64,000 nt of DNA, from the NCBI RefSeq assembly GCF_010730575.1, contig NZ_AP022614.1, positions 2,666,001 through 2,730,000 of the forward strand. Direction: 5' to 3'. Origin of the DNA: Mycobacterium parmense. GTDB taxonomy: Bacteria; Actinomycetota; Actinomycetes; Mycobacteriales; Mycobacteriaceae. Below, piece by piece: positions 17,880-25,768 of this stretch; positions within the stretch are counted from its first letter, which is position 1, and every line of letters begins with the position of its first letter. Under the pieces are notes generated by a model. It was not told the origin of the DNA. It did not search any database and worked only from the letters and a program-made list of their open reading frames with translations. Both the position numbers and the translations under genes were made by a program.

Positions 17880-18928
17880 TGGGCACCGCGTGGGTGCTGC
17901 ACGTGGACCTCGACCAGTTCCTCGCGTCGGTGGAGTTGCGCCGCCATCCCGAGTTGGCCGGCCTGCCGGTCATCGTCGGCGGCAGCGGCGACCCGACGGA
18001 ACCGCGCAAGGTCGTGACGTGCGCCTCCTACGAGGCACGCGAGTTCGGCGTGCACGCCGGAATGCCGCTGCGCGCCGCCGCGCGGCGCTGTCCCGGCGCG
18101 ACGTTCCTGCCGTCCGATCCCGACGCCTACGACGCGGCGTCCGAGCGGGTGATGGGCGTGCTGCGCGACCTGGGGCACCCGGTCGAGGTGTGGGGCTGGG
18201 ACGAGGCCTATCTGGGCGCCGAACTCGACGGCCCCACTGACGCGCTGGCCCTCGCCGAACACATCCGCGCGGTGATCTCGGCGGAAACCGGCCTGTCGTG
18301 CTCGGTCGGCTTCAGCGACAACAAGCAACGGGCCAAGGTGGCCACCGGGTTCGCCAAGCCCGCCGGCGTATTCGGCCTCACCGACGCCAACTGGATGACG
18401 TTGATGGCCGACCGCCCCGTCGACGCGCTCTGGGGCGTCGGCCCGAAGACAGCGAAAAAACTTGCCTCACTTGGTATTACAACCGTCCGGGAGCTCGCCG
18501 ACAGCGACTCGGAGCTGCTCACGTCGACGTTCGGCCCGCGCACGGGCCTGTGGCTGCTGCTGCTCGCCAAAGGCGGCGGGGACGCCCGCGTCAGCGCGCA
18601 ACCGTGGATCCCGCGCTCGCGCAGCCACGTCGTCACCTTTCCTCGCGACCTCACAGAACGGCACGAGATGGATTGCGCCATAACCGAGTTAGCACACCGT
18701 GCGCTGGACGACGTCACCCGCGACGGGCGGACCGTCACCCGGGTGGCGGTCACCGTGCGGACCGCGACGTTCTACACCCGCACGAAGATCCGCAAGCTCG
18801 ACGCGCCCACCACCGACCGCGACGCCATCACCACCGCCGCGCTGCGCGTCCTGGACCTGTTCGAGCTCGACCGGCCCGTCCGCCTTCTCGGCGTTCGCCT
18901 CGAACTGGCCATGCCGGTCCAGTGGTGA
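17879..18928 (+). CDS. dinB: DNA polymerase IV (Y-family, DinB/DinP)
   Basis: 349-aa translesion polymerase of the DinP (Rv3056) type, without a long C-terminal tail. The palm metal site is HVDLDQFLASVE (Asp pair about 8-10); VVTCASYEAREFGVHAGMPLRAA is the steric-gate/fingers region; WGWDEAYLG carries the second acidic cluster where most DinB proteins read S-I-D-E. The helix-hairpin-helix is ALWGVGPKTAKKLASLGI (about 183-200), and FYTRTKIRKL lies in the little finger. The ATG overlaps the TetR stop; the in-frame GTG at 17876 is an alternative start. The stop lies in the first copy of a tandem repeat. Confidence 0.94.
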   Translation: MGTAWVLHVDLDQFLASVELRRHPELAGLPVIVGGSGDPTEPRKVVTCASYEAREFGVHAGMPLRAAARRCPGATFLPSDPDAYDAASERVMGVLRDLGHPVEVWGWDEAYLGAELDGPTDALALAEHIRAVISAETGLSCSVGFSDNKQRAKVATGFAKPAGVFGLTDANWMTLMADRPVDALWGVGPKTAKKLASLGITTVRELADSDSELLTSTFGPRTGLWLLLLAKGGGDARVSAQPWIPRSRSHVVTFPRDLTERHEMDCAITELAHRALDDVTRDGRTVTRVAVTVRTATFYTRTKIRKLDAPTTDRDAITTAALRVLDLFELDRPVRLLGVRLELAMPVQW

Positions 18929-19087
18929 TCGCGAGCGCGGCGCAGCCGCGCGAAGCGGGTCGCCACCATCGGCGCCAGTGGTGATCGCGAGCGCGGCGCA
19001 GCCGCGCGAAGCGGGTCGCCACCATCGGCGCCAGTGGTGATCGCGAGCGCGGCGCAGCCGCGCGAAGCGGGTCGCCACCATCGGCGC
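18920..19087. repeat. Three-copy 56-bp tandem repeat between dinB and the facing SDR gene
   Basis: Three essentially identical 56-bp units start at 18920, 18976 and 19032. The first contains the dinB stop codon (18926-18928), and the last ends on the first base of the SDR stop codon (19087). Each unit contains GCGCGGC-GCA-GCCGCGC, a 7-bp stem with a 3-nt loop, so each can fold into a hairpin between the converging genes. The unit length and setting are those of a MIRU/VNTR-type locus, and the only visible difference is a C-to-T next to the SDR stop. Confidence 0.93.
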
Positions 19088-19995
19088 TAGGGCCGATTCC
19101 CCGCCTCCTCCTCAGGCCGCTGGGCGGCCTGCATCGCCGGCGCGGGCCGCAGCACCCTGGTGAAGATCACGTTCACCTGGCGCATCGCCACGCTGTAGGG
19201 CCACCACGCCAGCCGCTTGAAGGCATAGAAGGCCCGGATGTCCTGCGACGTGTAGATGAGGTACCGGTTCTTCGCGACGCCGGCCAGGATCTTCTCGGCC
19301 GCCTTCTCCGGGGCGATGGCGTGGCCGGTGAACCGGTTCACCCAGCGGGCGACGTTCGGGTCCGACCGGTCCACACCGGCGATCTCGACCGTGTCGACCA
19401 GCGGGGTGTGCACGGCGCCGGGCACCACGACCGACACCCCGATGCGGTGGCGCGCCAGGTCGAAGCGCAGCACCTCCGACAGGCCGCGCAGGCCGAACTT
19501 GCTGGCGCTGTAGGCGGCATGCCAGGGCAGCGCGACCAGCCCCGCGGCCGACGACACGTTGACCAGGTGGCCGCCCCGCCGCGCCGCCACCATCGGCGGC
19601 ACGAAGGTCTCGATCACGTGAATGGGTCCCATCAGGTTGACCGAGACCATCTTGGTCCACTGCTCGTGGGTCAGGCGGTCGACGGTGCCCCAGGCCGACA
19701 CCCCGGCGATGTTCAGCACGACGTCGACGCTCGGGTGCACGTCGTGAACCTCGGCGGCGAACGCGGCCACCTCGGCGTAGTCGGCGATGTCGAGGGCCCG
19801 GTGCCGGGGCACCCGGGCGCCCAGCGCGCGGGCGTCGGCGACGGTCAGCTCGAGGCCGTCGGCATTGCGGTCGGTCAGATAAAGCTCGGCGCCCTGCGCG
19901 GCCAGCCGCAACGCGGTCGCGCGGCCGATGCCGCTGGCCGCGCCGGTGACCAGGCACCGCTTCCCCGCGAAATATCCGGATGCCTTCTGCGCCAT
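19087..19995 (-). CDS. Short-chain dehydrogenase (Rv3057c)
   Basis: 302-aa SDR, the Rv3057c orthologue. It has the cofactor motif TGAASGIGRATA (about 18-29), NIAG (about 95), the catalytic Ser in NVSSAAG and Tyr/Lys in YSASK (about 160-164), and a C-terminal segment with aromatic residues (FYAFKRLAWWPYSVAM) that may contact membrane. The substrate is unknown. The ATG at 19995 follows a GC-rich region with no clear ribosome site. It lies 20 bp downstream of the TetR gene, so the pair is probably co-transcribed. Confidence 0.9.
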   Translation of the reverse strand: MAQKASGYFAGKRCLVTGAASGIGRATALRLAAQGAELYLTDRNADGLELTVADARALGARVPRHRALDIADYAEVAAFAAEVHDVHPSVDVVLNIAGVSAWGTVDRLTHEQWTKMVSVNLMGPIHVIETFVPPMVAARRGGHLVNVSSAAGLVALPWHAAYSASKFGLRGLSEVLRFDLARHRIGVSVVVPGAVHTPLVDTVEIAGVDRSDPNVARWVNRFTGHAIAPEKAAEKILAGVAKNRYLIYTSQDIRAFYAFKRLAWWPYSVAMRQVNVIFTRVLRPAPAMQAAQRPEEEAGNRP

Positions 19996-20015
19996 GGCCG
20001 TGACGATACCGGCGG

Positions 20016-20678
20016 CTACGGGTCGGCCCGGGGTCCGCTCCACAGCGCGTGCAGCCACAACCGCTCGAGCACCCGGACGCGGCGGTCCCGATCGGTGTCG
20101 CGGCCGGCCAGGACCGGGTCGCCGGTGAGCATCAGCGCGGTCGTTCCCGCCAGGGTGCGGATCAGCGTCGGGAGGTCGTCGCTGATGGGGCTGGCCGTGC
20201 CGGCCGCCAACTCGGCTTCCACGATGGCGACGATCTGGTGCAGCACGACCTCGAACTGCCGGTCCATGATGTCGCGGATCTCGACGTCGGTGTTGCGCGC
20301 GTCGTTGCAGGCGGTCATCACCGGGTCGTTGTGCGCGAACACCGCCGCTGCGCTGCCGACCATCCGCTTGGCGAACTCCTCGGGCGTCTCGCCCGGGGAG
20401 CGGGGGGCGAAATCCTGGGTGAGTTCCTCGAGCTCTTCGGTCGCCTCGGCCATCAGCTGGGCGAGCACCGCGTATTTGGAGTCGAAATAGAAGTAGAAGC
20501 CCGACCGGGCGACCCCGGCGCGCACGCTGATCGTGCTCACCGACAACTCGGCGAACGGCTTCTCCTGCAGGAGTTCGCGCACGGCAGCCAGGATCGCTTG
20601 CCGCTGCTTGTCGCCGCGCCGGCGGGCGCCCGGCTCCGGATTTGCGGCGTGGCGGCTCACCCCCCGACCTTGCACCAC
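20016..20678 (-). CDS. TetR-family regulator of cyp136 (Rv3058c)
   Basis: 220-aa TetR protein, the Rv3058c orthologue. The helix-turn-helix is LSVSTISVRAGVARSGFYFYFDSKYAVLAQL (about 46-76). It is divergent from cyp136 and followed by the SDR gene. A perfect 9-bp-arm operator lies in the 97-bp intergenic space. Starts at GTG 20678 or GTG 20660 cannot be separated by ribosome sites. Confidence 0.9.
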   Translation of the reverse strand: MVQGRGVSRHAANPEPGARRRGDKQRQAILAAVRELLQEKPFAELSVSTISVRAGVARSGFYFYFDSKYAVLAQLMAEATEELEELTQDFAPRSPGETPEEFAKRMVGSAAAVFAHNDPVMTACNDARNTDVEIRDIMDRQFEVVLHQIVAIVEAELAAGTASPISDDLPTLIRTLAGTTALMLTGDPVLAGRDTDRDRRVRVLERLWLHALWSGPRADP

Positions 20679-20692
20679 GCCGCCGGAAAAGC

Positions 20693-20714
20693 AAACTTGA
20701 CAGGCGTCAAGTTT
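20693..20714. promoter_or_regulatory. 22-bp perfect operator between the TetR gene and cyp136
   Basis: AAACTTGAC (20693-20701) and GTCAAGTTT (20706-20714) form a perfect inverted repeat around AGGC. It lies 15 bp from the TetR start and 62 bp upstream of the cyp136 start, where it could repress both. The TTGACA-like half site may also be a -35 element. Confidence 0.8.
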
Positions 20715-20775
20715 CTGTCGAAGGATAGGGATCGGTGACTGCCGTCACCCAACCCGGGCACGCAAAGGAGCGCGT

Positions 20776-22257
20776 ATGGCCGCCACCATCAGCACCCCGA
20801 ACTACCTGCTGGACCAGGCCCGGCGCCGGTTCACCCCGTCGTTCAACAACTTTCCCGGCATGGGGATGGTCGAGCGCCGGCTGCTCAACACCAAGTTCCC
20901 GGAGCACACGCTGGCCGAGCCGCCGGCCGGCAGCGGACTCAAGCCGGTCGTCGGCGACGCGGGCCTGCCGCTGATCGGGCACATCATCGAGATGCTGCGC
21001 GGCGGCCCGGATTACCTCATGTTTCTCTACAACACCCGCGGCCCGGTCGTGTTCGGCGACTCGCCCGTGCTGCCGGGTGTCGCGGCGCTGGGCCCCGACG
21101 CCGCGCAGGTCATCTACTCCAACCGCAACAAGGACTATTCACAGCAGGGCTGGGTCCCGGTGATCGGGCCGTTCTTCCACCGCGGGCTGATGCTGCTCGA
21201 CTTCGACGAGCACATGTTTCACCGCCGGATCATGCAGGAGGCGTTCGTGCGCTCCCGGCTGGTCAGCTACGTCGAGCAGATGGACAAGGTGGTGTCGCAG
21301 ACGGTCGCCAACGACTGGGTGCCAAATGACGCGCGCTTCCTGCTCTATCCGGCGATGAAGGAACTGACGCTCGATATCGCCTCGATGGTGTTCATGGGCC
21401 ACGAGCCGGGCACCGATCGGGAACTGGTCACCAAGGTGAACAAGGCCTTCGCGGTCACCACCCGCGCGGGCAACGCGATAATCCGGACTCCCGTCCCACC
21501 GTTCACCTGGTGGCGCGGCCTCAAGGCGCGCGAACTGCTGGAGAACTACTTCCGCGAGCGGGTGGCCGAACAACGCGGCAAGAACGGCAACGACCTGCTG
21601 TCGGTGCTCTGCCAGACCGAGGACGAGGACGGCAACAAGTTCTCCGACGAGGACATCGTCAACCACATGATCTTTCTGATGATGGCCGCGCACGACACGT
21701 CGACGTCGACCGCGACCACCATGGCCTATCAGCTGGCCGCCAACCCGGACTGGCAGGAGCGGTGCCGCGACGAGTCCGACCGGCTCGGCGACGGTCCGCT
21801 CGACATCGACTCGCTGGAGAAGCTGGAGTCGCTGGACCTCGTGATCAACGAGTCCATCCGGCTCGTGACGCCGGTGCAGTGGGCCATGCGGCAAACTGTC
21901 CGCGACACCGATCTGCTGGGCTACTTCATCCCCAAGGGCACCAACGTCATCGCCTACCCGGGGATGAATCACCGGTTGCCCGAGATCTGGACGGATCCGC
22001 TGAAGTTCGACCCCGACCGGTTCACCGAGCCGCGCAACGAGCACAAGCGGCACCGCTACGCGTTCACCCCCTTCGGTGGCGGCGCCCACAAGTGCATCGG
22101 AATGGTGTTCGGGCAGTTGGAGATCAAGACGATCCTGCACCGCTTGCTGCGCAAGTACCGGATCGAACTGCCCCGCCCGGGATACGAAGCGGAGTGGGAT
22201 TACGGCGGCATGCCGGTGCCCAAGGACGGCATGCCGATCGTGCTGCGCCCGCTCTGA
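20776..22257 (+). CDS. cyp136: Cytochrome P450 CYP136
   Basis: 493-aa P450, the Rv3059 orthologue. The heme-binding Cys is in FGGGAHKCIGMVFG (about 435-448), the oxygen-activation helix reads MMAAHDTSTSTATT (about 298-311) and the ExxR motif is INESIRL (about 358-364). The N-terminus is long with no membrane anchor. The family resembles CYP51-like and other sterol/lipid P450s, but no physiological substrate can be read from sequence. The ATG at 20776 follows AAAGGAG. Redox partners are not adjacent. Confidence 0.95.
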   Translation: MAATISTPNYLLDQARRRFTPSFNNFPGMGMVERRLLNTKFPEHTLAEPPAGSGLKPVVGDAGLPLIGHIIEMLRGGPDYLMFLYNTRGPVVFGDSPVLPGVAALGPDAAQVIYSNRNKDYSQQGWVPVIGPFFHRGLMLLDFDEHMFHRRIMQEAFVRSRLVSYVEQMDKVVSQTVANDWVPNDARFLLYPAMKELTLDIASMVFMGHEPGTDRELVTKVNKAFAVTTRAGNAIIRTPVPPFTWWRGLKARELLENYFRERVAEQRGKNGNDLLSVLCQTEDEDGNKFSDEDIVNHMIFLMMAAHDTSTSTATTMAYQLAANPDWQERCRDESDRLGDGPLDIDSLEKLESLDLVINESIRLVTPVQWAMRQTVRDTDLLGYFIPKGTNVIAYPGMNHRLPEIWTDPLKFDPDRFTEPRNEHKRHRYAFTPFGGGAHKCIGMVFGQLEIKTILHRLLRKYRIELPRPGYEAEWDYGGMPVPKDGMPIVLRPL

Positions 22258-22262
22258 CGGCC

Positions 22263-22778
22263 TCAGCCGTCGGACGCCAGCCGGTTCGCAGAGGCGATCA
22301 CCGCGCGCAGCGCCGACTGCGTCGGGTCCTCCGACAGGCCCATGGCCCACCGCGCGCGGCCGTCGCTGGCGGCGCACACCAGCGTTGCCGTCGGCCCCTC
22401 GGACCGCATTTGGTGAAAGCTCATGATCTCCAAGGTGATTCCGCGCTCGTGCAGCATCGCGGTGAGCGCCGCGACCGGCCCGCCGGCGGCGGCCGTGGAG
22501 GTGGTGATGCGGTCGCCGACGGCGATCACGGCGCGGTAATTGCGGGCCTGCGGGCCGATCCGGCCCGCCGGCCGGTCGGCGTCGACGCAGGCCCAGTGCC
22601 CCAACCGCAGCGGACCGGCGGTGGGCGCGTACGTGGCCACGAAGGTCTCCCAGGACATCGCGGCGGACTGTTCTCGCAGACCGCGGGGCAGTCCGACACC
22701 GAAGTGGCGACGGAACGAGGCGCCGGCATCGGGGGCGCCGGCCGGTGCGGACGGGAAAACGGGCTTGGTGAGCGGCAT
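22263..22778 (-). CDS. Stand-alone LeuA regulatory (dimerisation) domain protein
   Basis: 171-aa protein resembling only the C-terminal allosteric domain of 2-isopropylmalate synthase. DRITTSTAAAGGPVAALTAMLHERGITLEI, ATLVCAASDGRARWAMGLSEDPTQSALRAVIASANRLA follows the LeuA pattern (VWGVGI...TTASLKAVISAVNR). The TIM-barrel catalytic part is absent. A regulatory or leucine-binding role, perhaps by mixed assembly with LeuA, is inference. No strong ribosome site precedes the ATG at 22778; instead a short leader ORF and hairpin lie upstream. It converges with cyp136, leaving 5 bp between the stops. Confidence 0.75.
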   Translation of the reverse strand: MPLTKPVFPSAPAGAPDAGASFRRHFGVGLPRGLREQSAAMSWETFVATYAPTAGPLRLGHWACVDADRPAGRIGPQARNYRAVIAVGDRITTSTAAAGGPVAALTAMLHERGITLEIMSFHQMRSEGPTATLVCAASDGRARWAMGLSEDPTQSALRAVIASANRLASDG

Positions 22779-22827
22779 TTCGGTTTTCTCTGCTCTGAAG
22801 AAGGAGAGCGACCGACGGCAGTGACGT

Positions 22828-22849
22828 CCGACCCGCAGCGGGGGGTCGG
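22828..22849 (-). promoter_or_regulatory. Hairpin between leader peptide and LeuA-domain gene
   Basis: Read on the minus strand, CCGACCC and GGGTCGG form a 7-bp stem beginning 7 nt after the leader-peptide stop. A short alternative pairing, GGTC/GACC, is possible at the leader stop itself. The layout suits ribosome-mediated attenuation, but the terminator has no T tract. Confidence 0.4.
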
Positions 22850-22855
22850 TCCGGA

Positions 22856-22918
22856 TCAGACCCCGCTACGGGTGCTGGCTACTACCGCGTTGGTGAAAAG
22901 ACGCACGAGCGCCGACAT
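22856..22918 (-). CDS. Putative leader peptide upstream of the LeuA-domain gene
   Basis: A 20-codon ORF, MSALVRLFTNAVVASTRSGV, contains four Val (two in tandem) and two Leu codons, and ends 77 bp before the LeuA-domain gene. A stable hairpin follows its stop directly. Leader peptides rich in branched-chain codons precede ilv and leu genes in other actinobacteria. No strong ribosome site is seen, so the reading frame itself is the weak point. Confidence 0.4.
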   Translation of the reverse strand: MSALVRLFTNAVVASTRSGV

Positions 22919-23052
22919 TAGACGCCGCGCGCGGGCAATGCAAACCCCCTGACGGCCCAGCGGGTGGGGGCGCAATGTGATCAGACGTTAGTATCTGGCG
23001 CGGAACGATTTTGGGGGTCACGGATCGTGACTCGGAGACGAAAGGCCACTCG

Positions 23053-23202
23053 ATGACCGCGAAGAAGACCAGCATGGGCACGTCGTCGATCCGCGTCCTG
23101 GTTGCGGTGGGGGCTGCCGTGTTCGCCTTGTTCGCCGCGGGCTGCGCCGCCGGAGCACAGCCCGCACCCGTTCCCTCACCCGCGCCGACGAGCAACCGTT
23201 AG
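23053..23202 (+). CDS. Very small lipoprotein
   Basis: 49-aa protein starting at ATG 23053 behind GAAAGG. A basic N-terminus (MTAKKTSMG), a hydrophobic core and FAAGC give a lipoprotein signal with Cys near residue 29. The mature part is only about 20 residues, rich in Ala and Pro. TAGTAT near 22990-22995 is a candidate -10 box. No function is recognisable. Confidence 0.6.
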   Translation: MTAKKTSMGTSSIRVLVAVGAAVFALFAAGCAAGAQPAPVPSPAPTSNR

Positions 23203-23212
23203 GGCTCGCGCG

Positions 23213-24205
23213 TCAGCTGATCGGCAGCGGCGACGGCGCCAGCCGCAGGTAGGCCTGGATCGTGGTGCCGCGGCTGGTGGTGTGCGTGCGCACCAGGTCC
23301 GCGATGGCGTTGATCAGGTACAGGCCGCGGCTGGCTGCTCCCTGGGGTCCCGGTTCGAGACGCCCGACCAGCGGGTCGTCGAAGCACCCCGAATCGCGCG
23401 CCTCGCAGACCAGATGCTCGCCGGTGCGCCAGAATGCCAGCCGGCAGCCGCCGCCGCCGTACATCAGGCTGTTGGTCGCCAGCTCGGTGGCGATCAGCTG
23501 CAGGTCCTCGATGTCGTCGGGTGACAGTCCGACCCAGCCGGCGTAGCTGAGCGCGAAGTTGCGTGCCGGCCGGAGGTCCGCCGAACTGCCGACCAGATAG
23601 GTCACCGCCCCCGGATTCGTCGGCAGCGGCCGGTTGCAGCGCCGCAGGGCGTCCTCGGGGGCGTACTCGGGGCTGTGGTCCAACGAACCGCAGCTCCACA
23701 GCATCGGGTGGGTGGCGCGGGCCTCGGCCAGCATGCCGTCGTCGAGCCGTTCGGCGTCGTAGAGACAGACACCGGTCACCGGGTAACCCTCCAGGGCCGC
23801 GTTGACCAGCGCCTCGTGCTCCACGCAGGCCTGCATCTCCTCCTCGCTGCGGCCGGGCCAGGCGATCTGGCTGACGATCCGCACCCGCCGGCCGGGGTGG
23901 TCGTCGACGAAGCATCCCTGCATCGCCATGAAGCGGGTGGGGTTGCGCGCGGCCTCGGCCACGTCGGCCAGTCGCAGGTCGTCCGGCAGCCCCCCGCCGT
24001 CACACAGCGCGTCGCGCAGGAGCGCCAGTTCGGCTCTCGGCACGGCGATCAGCACCGCCTCGTTCCTAGCGAGACCCTCGACCACGAAATGTTCGACGAA
24101 GTCCACACACTCCCGCTGGGAGTGGTAGAAAAGCGCCGAATGCACGAATTCAGGCCCTCCGCCTTCGGTGCCCGCGGTCATCCCGGCGCTCTCACTCTCG
24201 ATCAC
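23213..24205 (-). CDS. MEDS-domain/HATPase anti-sigma-type regulatory protein
   Basis: 330-aa two-domain protein. Residues about 17-185 form a MEDS (DcmR-type sensory) domain: HSALFYHSQRECVDFVEHFVVEGLARNEAVLIAVP, VDDHPGRRVRIVSQIAWPGRS, EALVNAALEGYPVTGVCLYD. Residues about 210-325 form an RsbW-like GHKL ATPase: N-box ELATNSLMYGGGG, G-box EARDSGCF and GPQGAASRGLYLINAIAD. Such proteins bind or phosphorylate anti-anti-sigma factors in partner-switching control of alternative sigma factors. No sigma or STAS gene is adjacent, so the target is unknown. Confidence 0.88.
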   Translation of the reverse strand: MIESESAGMTAGTEGGGPEFVHSALFYHSQRECVDFVEHFVVEGLARNEAVLIAVPRAELALLRDALCDGGGLPDDLRLADVAEAARNPTRFMAMQGCFVDDHPGRRVRIVSQIAWPGRSEEEMQACVEHEALVNAALEGYPVTGVCLYDAERLDDGMLAEARATHPMLWSCGSLDHSPEYAPEDALRRCNRPLPTNPGAVTYLVGSSADLRPARNFALSYAGWVGLSPDDIEDLQLIATELATNSLMYGGGGCRLAFWRTGEHLVCEARDSGCFDDPLVGRLEPGPQGAASRGLYLINAIADLVRTHTTSRGTTIQAYLRLAPSPLPIS

Positions 24206-24300
24206 TGCTGCCGCCCCCCTGCTGGACCGGCGCGTCCACTGTTCGTACTTCCATACCCGCCGAGCGCCTCGGCTATGCCGCGCAACGCGTCACACCTGGA

Positions 24301-25746
24301 CTAGAGCCACCACGAGGCGGCGGCGTCGAGGTGACGACGGACGCGGTAGCGCGCCAGGCTGTCGTCGCCGGCTTCGATCGCGTCGAGGATCCGCAGGTGC
24401 GCGTGGTCGACGGCCACCACGTCGGCCCAGGTGGGCAGCGCCTGGCCGGTGCTGGTCCAGTGCCGGCGGAACAACTCGACGATGATGCGCAGGAACAGGT
24501 CCAGCAGCGCGTTGCCGGCCAGTTGCGCCAGTCCGACGTGAAACCGGAACTCTTCGACCGCCCCCTGGCGAACGTCGCCGCCGGTCCGCTCGGACACCGC
24601 GCGGTCGGCTGCTCGGTGCGCCGCCAGGAAGGCCCTCACCTCCGGCTCGGCGCGCCGTTTGACGACCTTGGCCACGTCGTCGATCTCGATGGCGTCGCGC
24701 ACGCAGCGCAGGTCCTCACGGCTCGGGTTGCGGTACTGCAGGTACAGGGCGATGGTCTCGATGCTGGCCTGCGCCCGTGGCTGGGTGACGACGAGCCCGC
24801 CGCGGGGGCCGCGGCGCATCTGCGCGATCGAGTGGTACTCGAGCAGCCGGACCGCCTCGCGGAACACCGCGCGGCTCACCTGGTAGCGGTCCAGCAACGC
24901 CGTCTCGCTGCCGAACACCGAGCCGATCTGCCAGCCGCCCGCGGCGATGTCGTCGCCGATGGTCGCGGCCAGCGTCTCGGCGAGCTTGCCGCGGGGCACG
25001 TCCGGAGGGGGCCGGCGGGTGGGGCGCGTCGCGCGCGCACGGCTCCCGTGGCGCTGCAGCCAGGCGGTGACCGCCTCCACGTGGCGCTCGGTGAGCGTCC
25101 TGGCGCGGGCGGCGTCGCCGGCGGTGACGGCCGCGACGACCTCGGCGTGGTGCTGGTGCATGTGGTCCACCGCCTCGATCGCGGCGCTGGGCGACTCCGC
25201 ACGCGACTGCAGGGCGTAGCGCGTGGTGAGCCGCATCAGGATGTCGATGAACAGCTGCAGGACCGGGTTGTGCGACTGCTCGGCGAGGGCGATGTGGAAC
25301 TCGTCGCGCGGCGCCGGCGCTCCCGGGCGCCAGCGCTGCTCGGCGCTCAGGACGGCCCGCAGCCGGGCGATGCCGGCCTCGTCGATCCGATCCGCGGCGA
25401 GGGAGGCCGCGAGGGGCTCGAGCACGAGGCGCGCGGTGAGCAGGTCGGGCAGGGTCGTGCCCAGGTATTCGAGGTAGATGACCACGGCGCGGGTGGCCGG
25501 GCCCGCGTCGGGCTCACAGATCAGCAGCCCGCCGCCCGGCCCGCGGCGCATCCGGGCCACGCGGTGGTGTTCGACCAGCCGGACGGCCTCCCGCAGCACC
25601 GAACGGCTCACCCGAAAGCGTTGCTGCAGAGCCTGTTCGGAGCCCAGCGATTCGCCGACCACCCAGCCGCGACGAGCGATGTCCGCCTCGATGTCGCGGG
25701 CGGTCTTGGCTGCCAGTTTGTCCGCCTGGCCGGTCTGTGGGCTCAA
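24301..25746 (-). CDS. Tandem-duplicated GntR/FadR-family regulator (Rv3060c)
   Basis: 481-aa protein made of two complete FadR-type units in one chain, the Rv3060c orthologue. Unit 1 has winged helix GSEQALQQRFRVSRSVLREAVRLVEHHRVARMRRGPGGG (about 36-74) and an FCD domain. After a Arg/Pro-rich linker (about 232-250), unit 2 repeats this with GSETALLDRYQVSRAVFREAVRLLEYHSIAQMRRGPRGG (about 278-316) and another FCD domain. It is essentially a covalent dimer. It lies 22 bp beyond the stop of the upstream thiolase-like gene and probably controls the fatty-acid genes around it. Confidence 0.93.
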   Translation of the reverse strand: MSPQTGQADKLAAKTARDIEADIARRGWVVGESLGSEQALQQRFRVSRSVLREAVRLVEHHRVARMRRGPGGGLLICEPDAGPATRAVVIYLEYLGTTLPDLLTARLVLEPLAASLAADRIDEAGIARLRAVLSAEQRWRPGAPAPRDEFHIALAEQSHNPVLQLFIDILMRLTTRYALQSRAESPSAAIEAVDHMHQHHAEVVAAVTAGDAARARTLTERHVEAVTAWLQRHGSRARATRPTRRPPPDVPRGKLAETLAATIGDDIAAGGWQIGSVFGSETALLDRYQVSRAVFREAVRLLEYHSIAQMRRGPRGGLVVTQPRAQASIETIALYLQYRNPSREDLRCVRDAIEIDDVAKVVKRRAEPEVRAFLAAHRAADRAVSERTGGDVRQGAVEEFRFHVGLAQLAGNALLDLFLRIIVELFRRHWTSTGQALPTWADVVAVDHAHLRILDAIEAGDDSLARYRVRRHLDAAASWWL

Positions 25747-25768
25747 CTACGCGCTCGCACAGGCTCGT

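Noticed and set aside
18920..19087. Tandem repeat considered as CRISPR array
   Set aside because: Units are directly adjacent without unique spacers, only three copies, and no cas genes are present.
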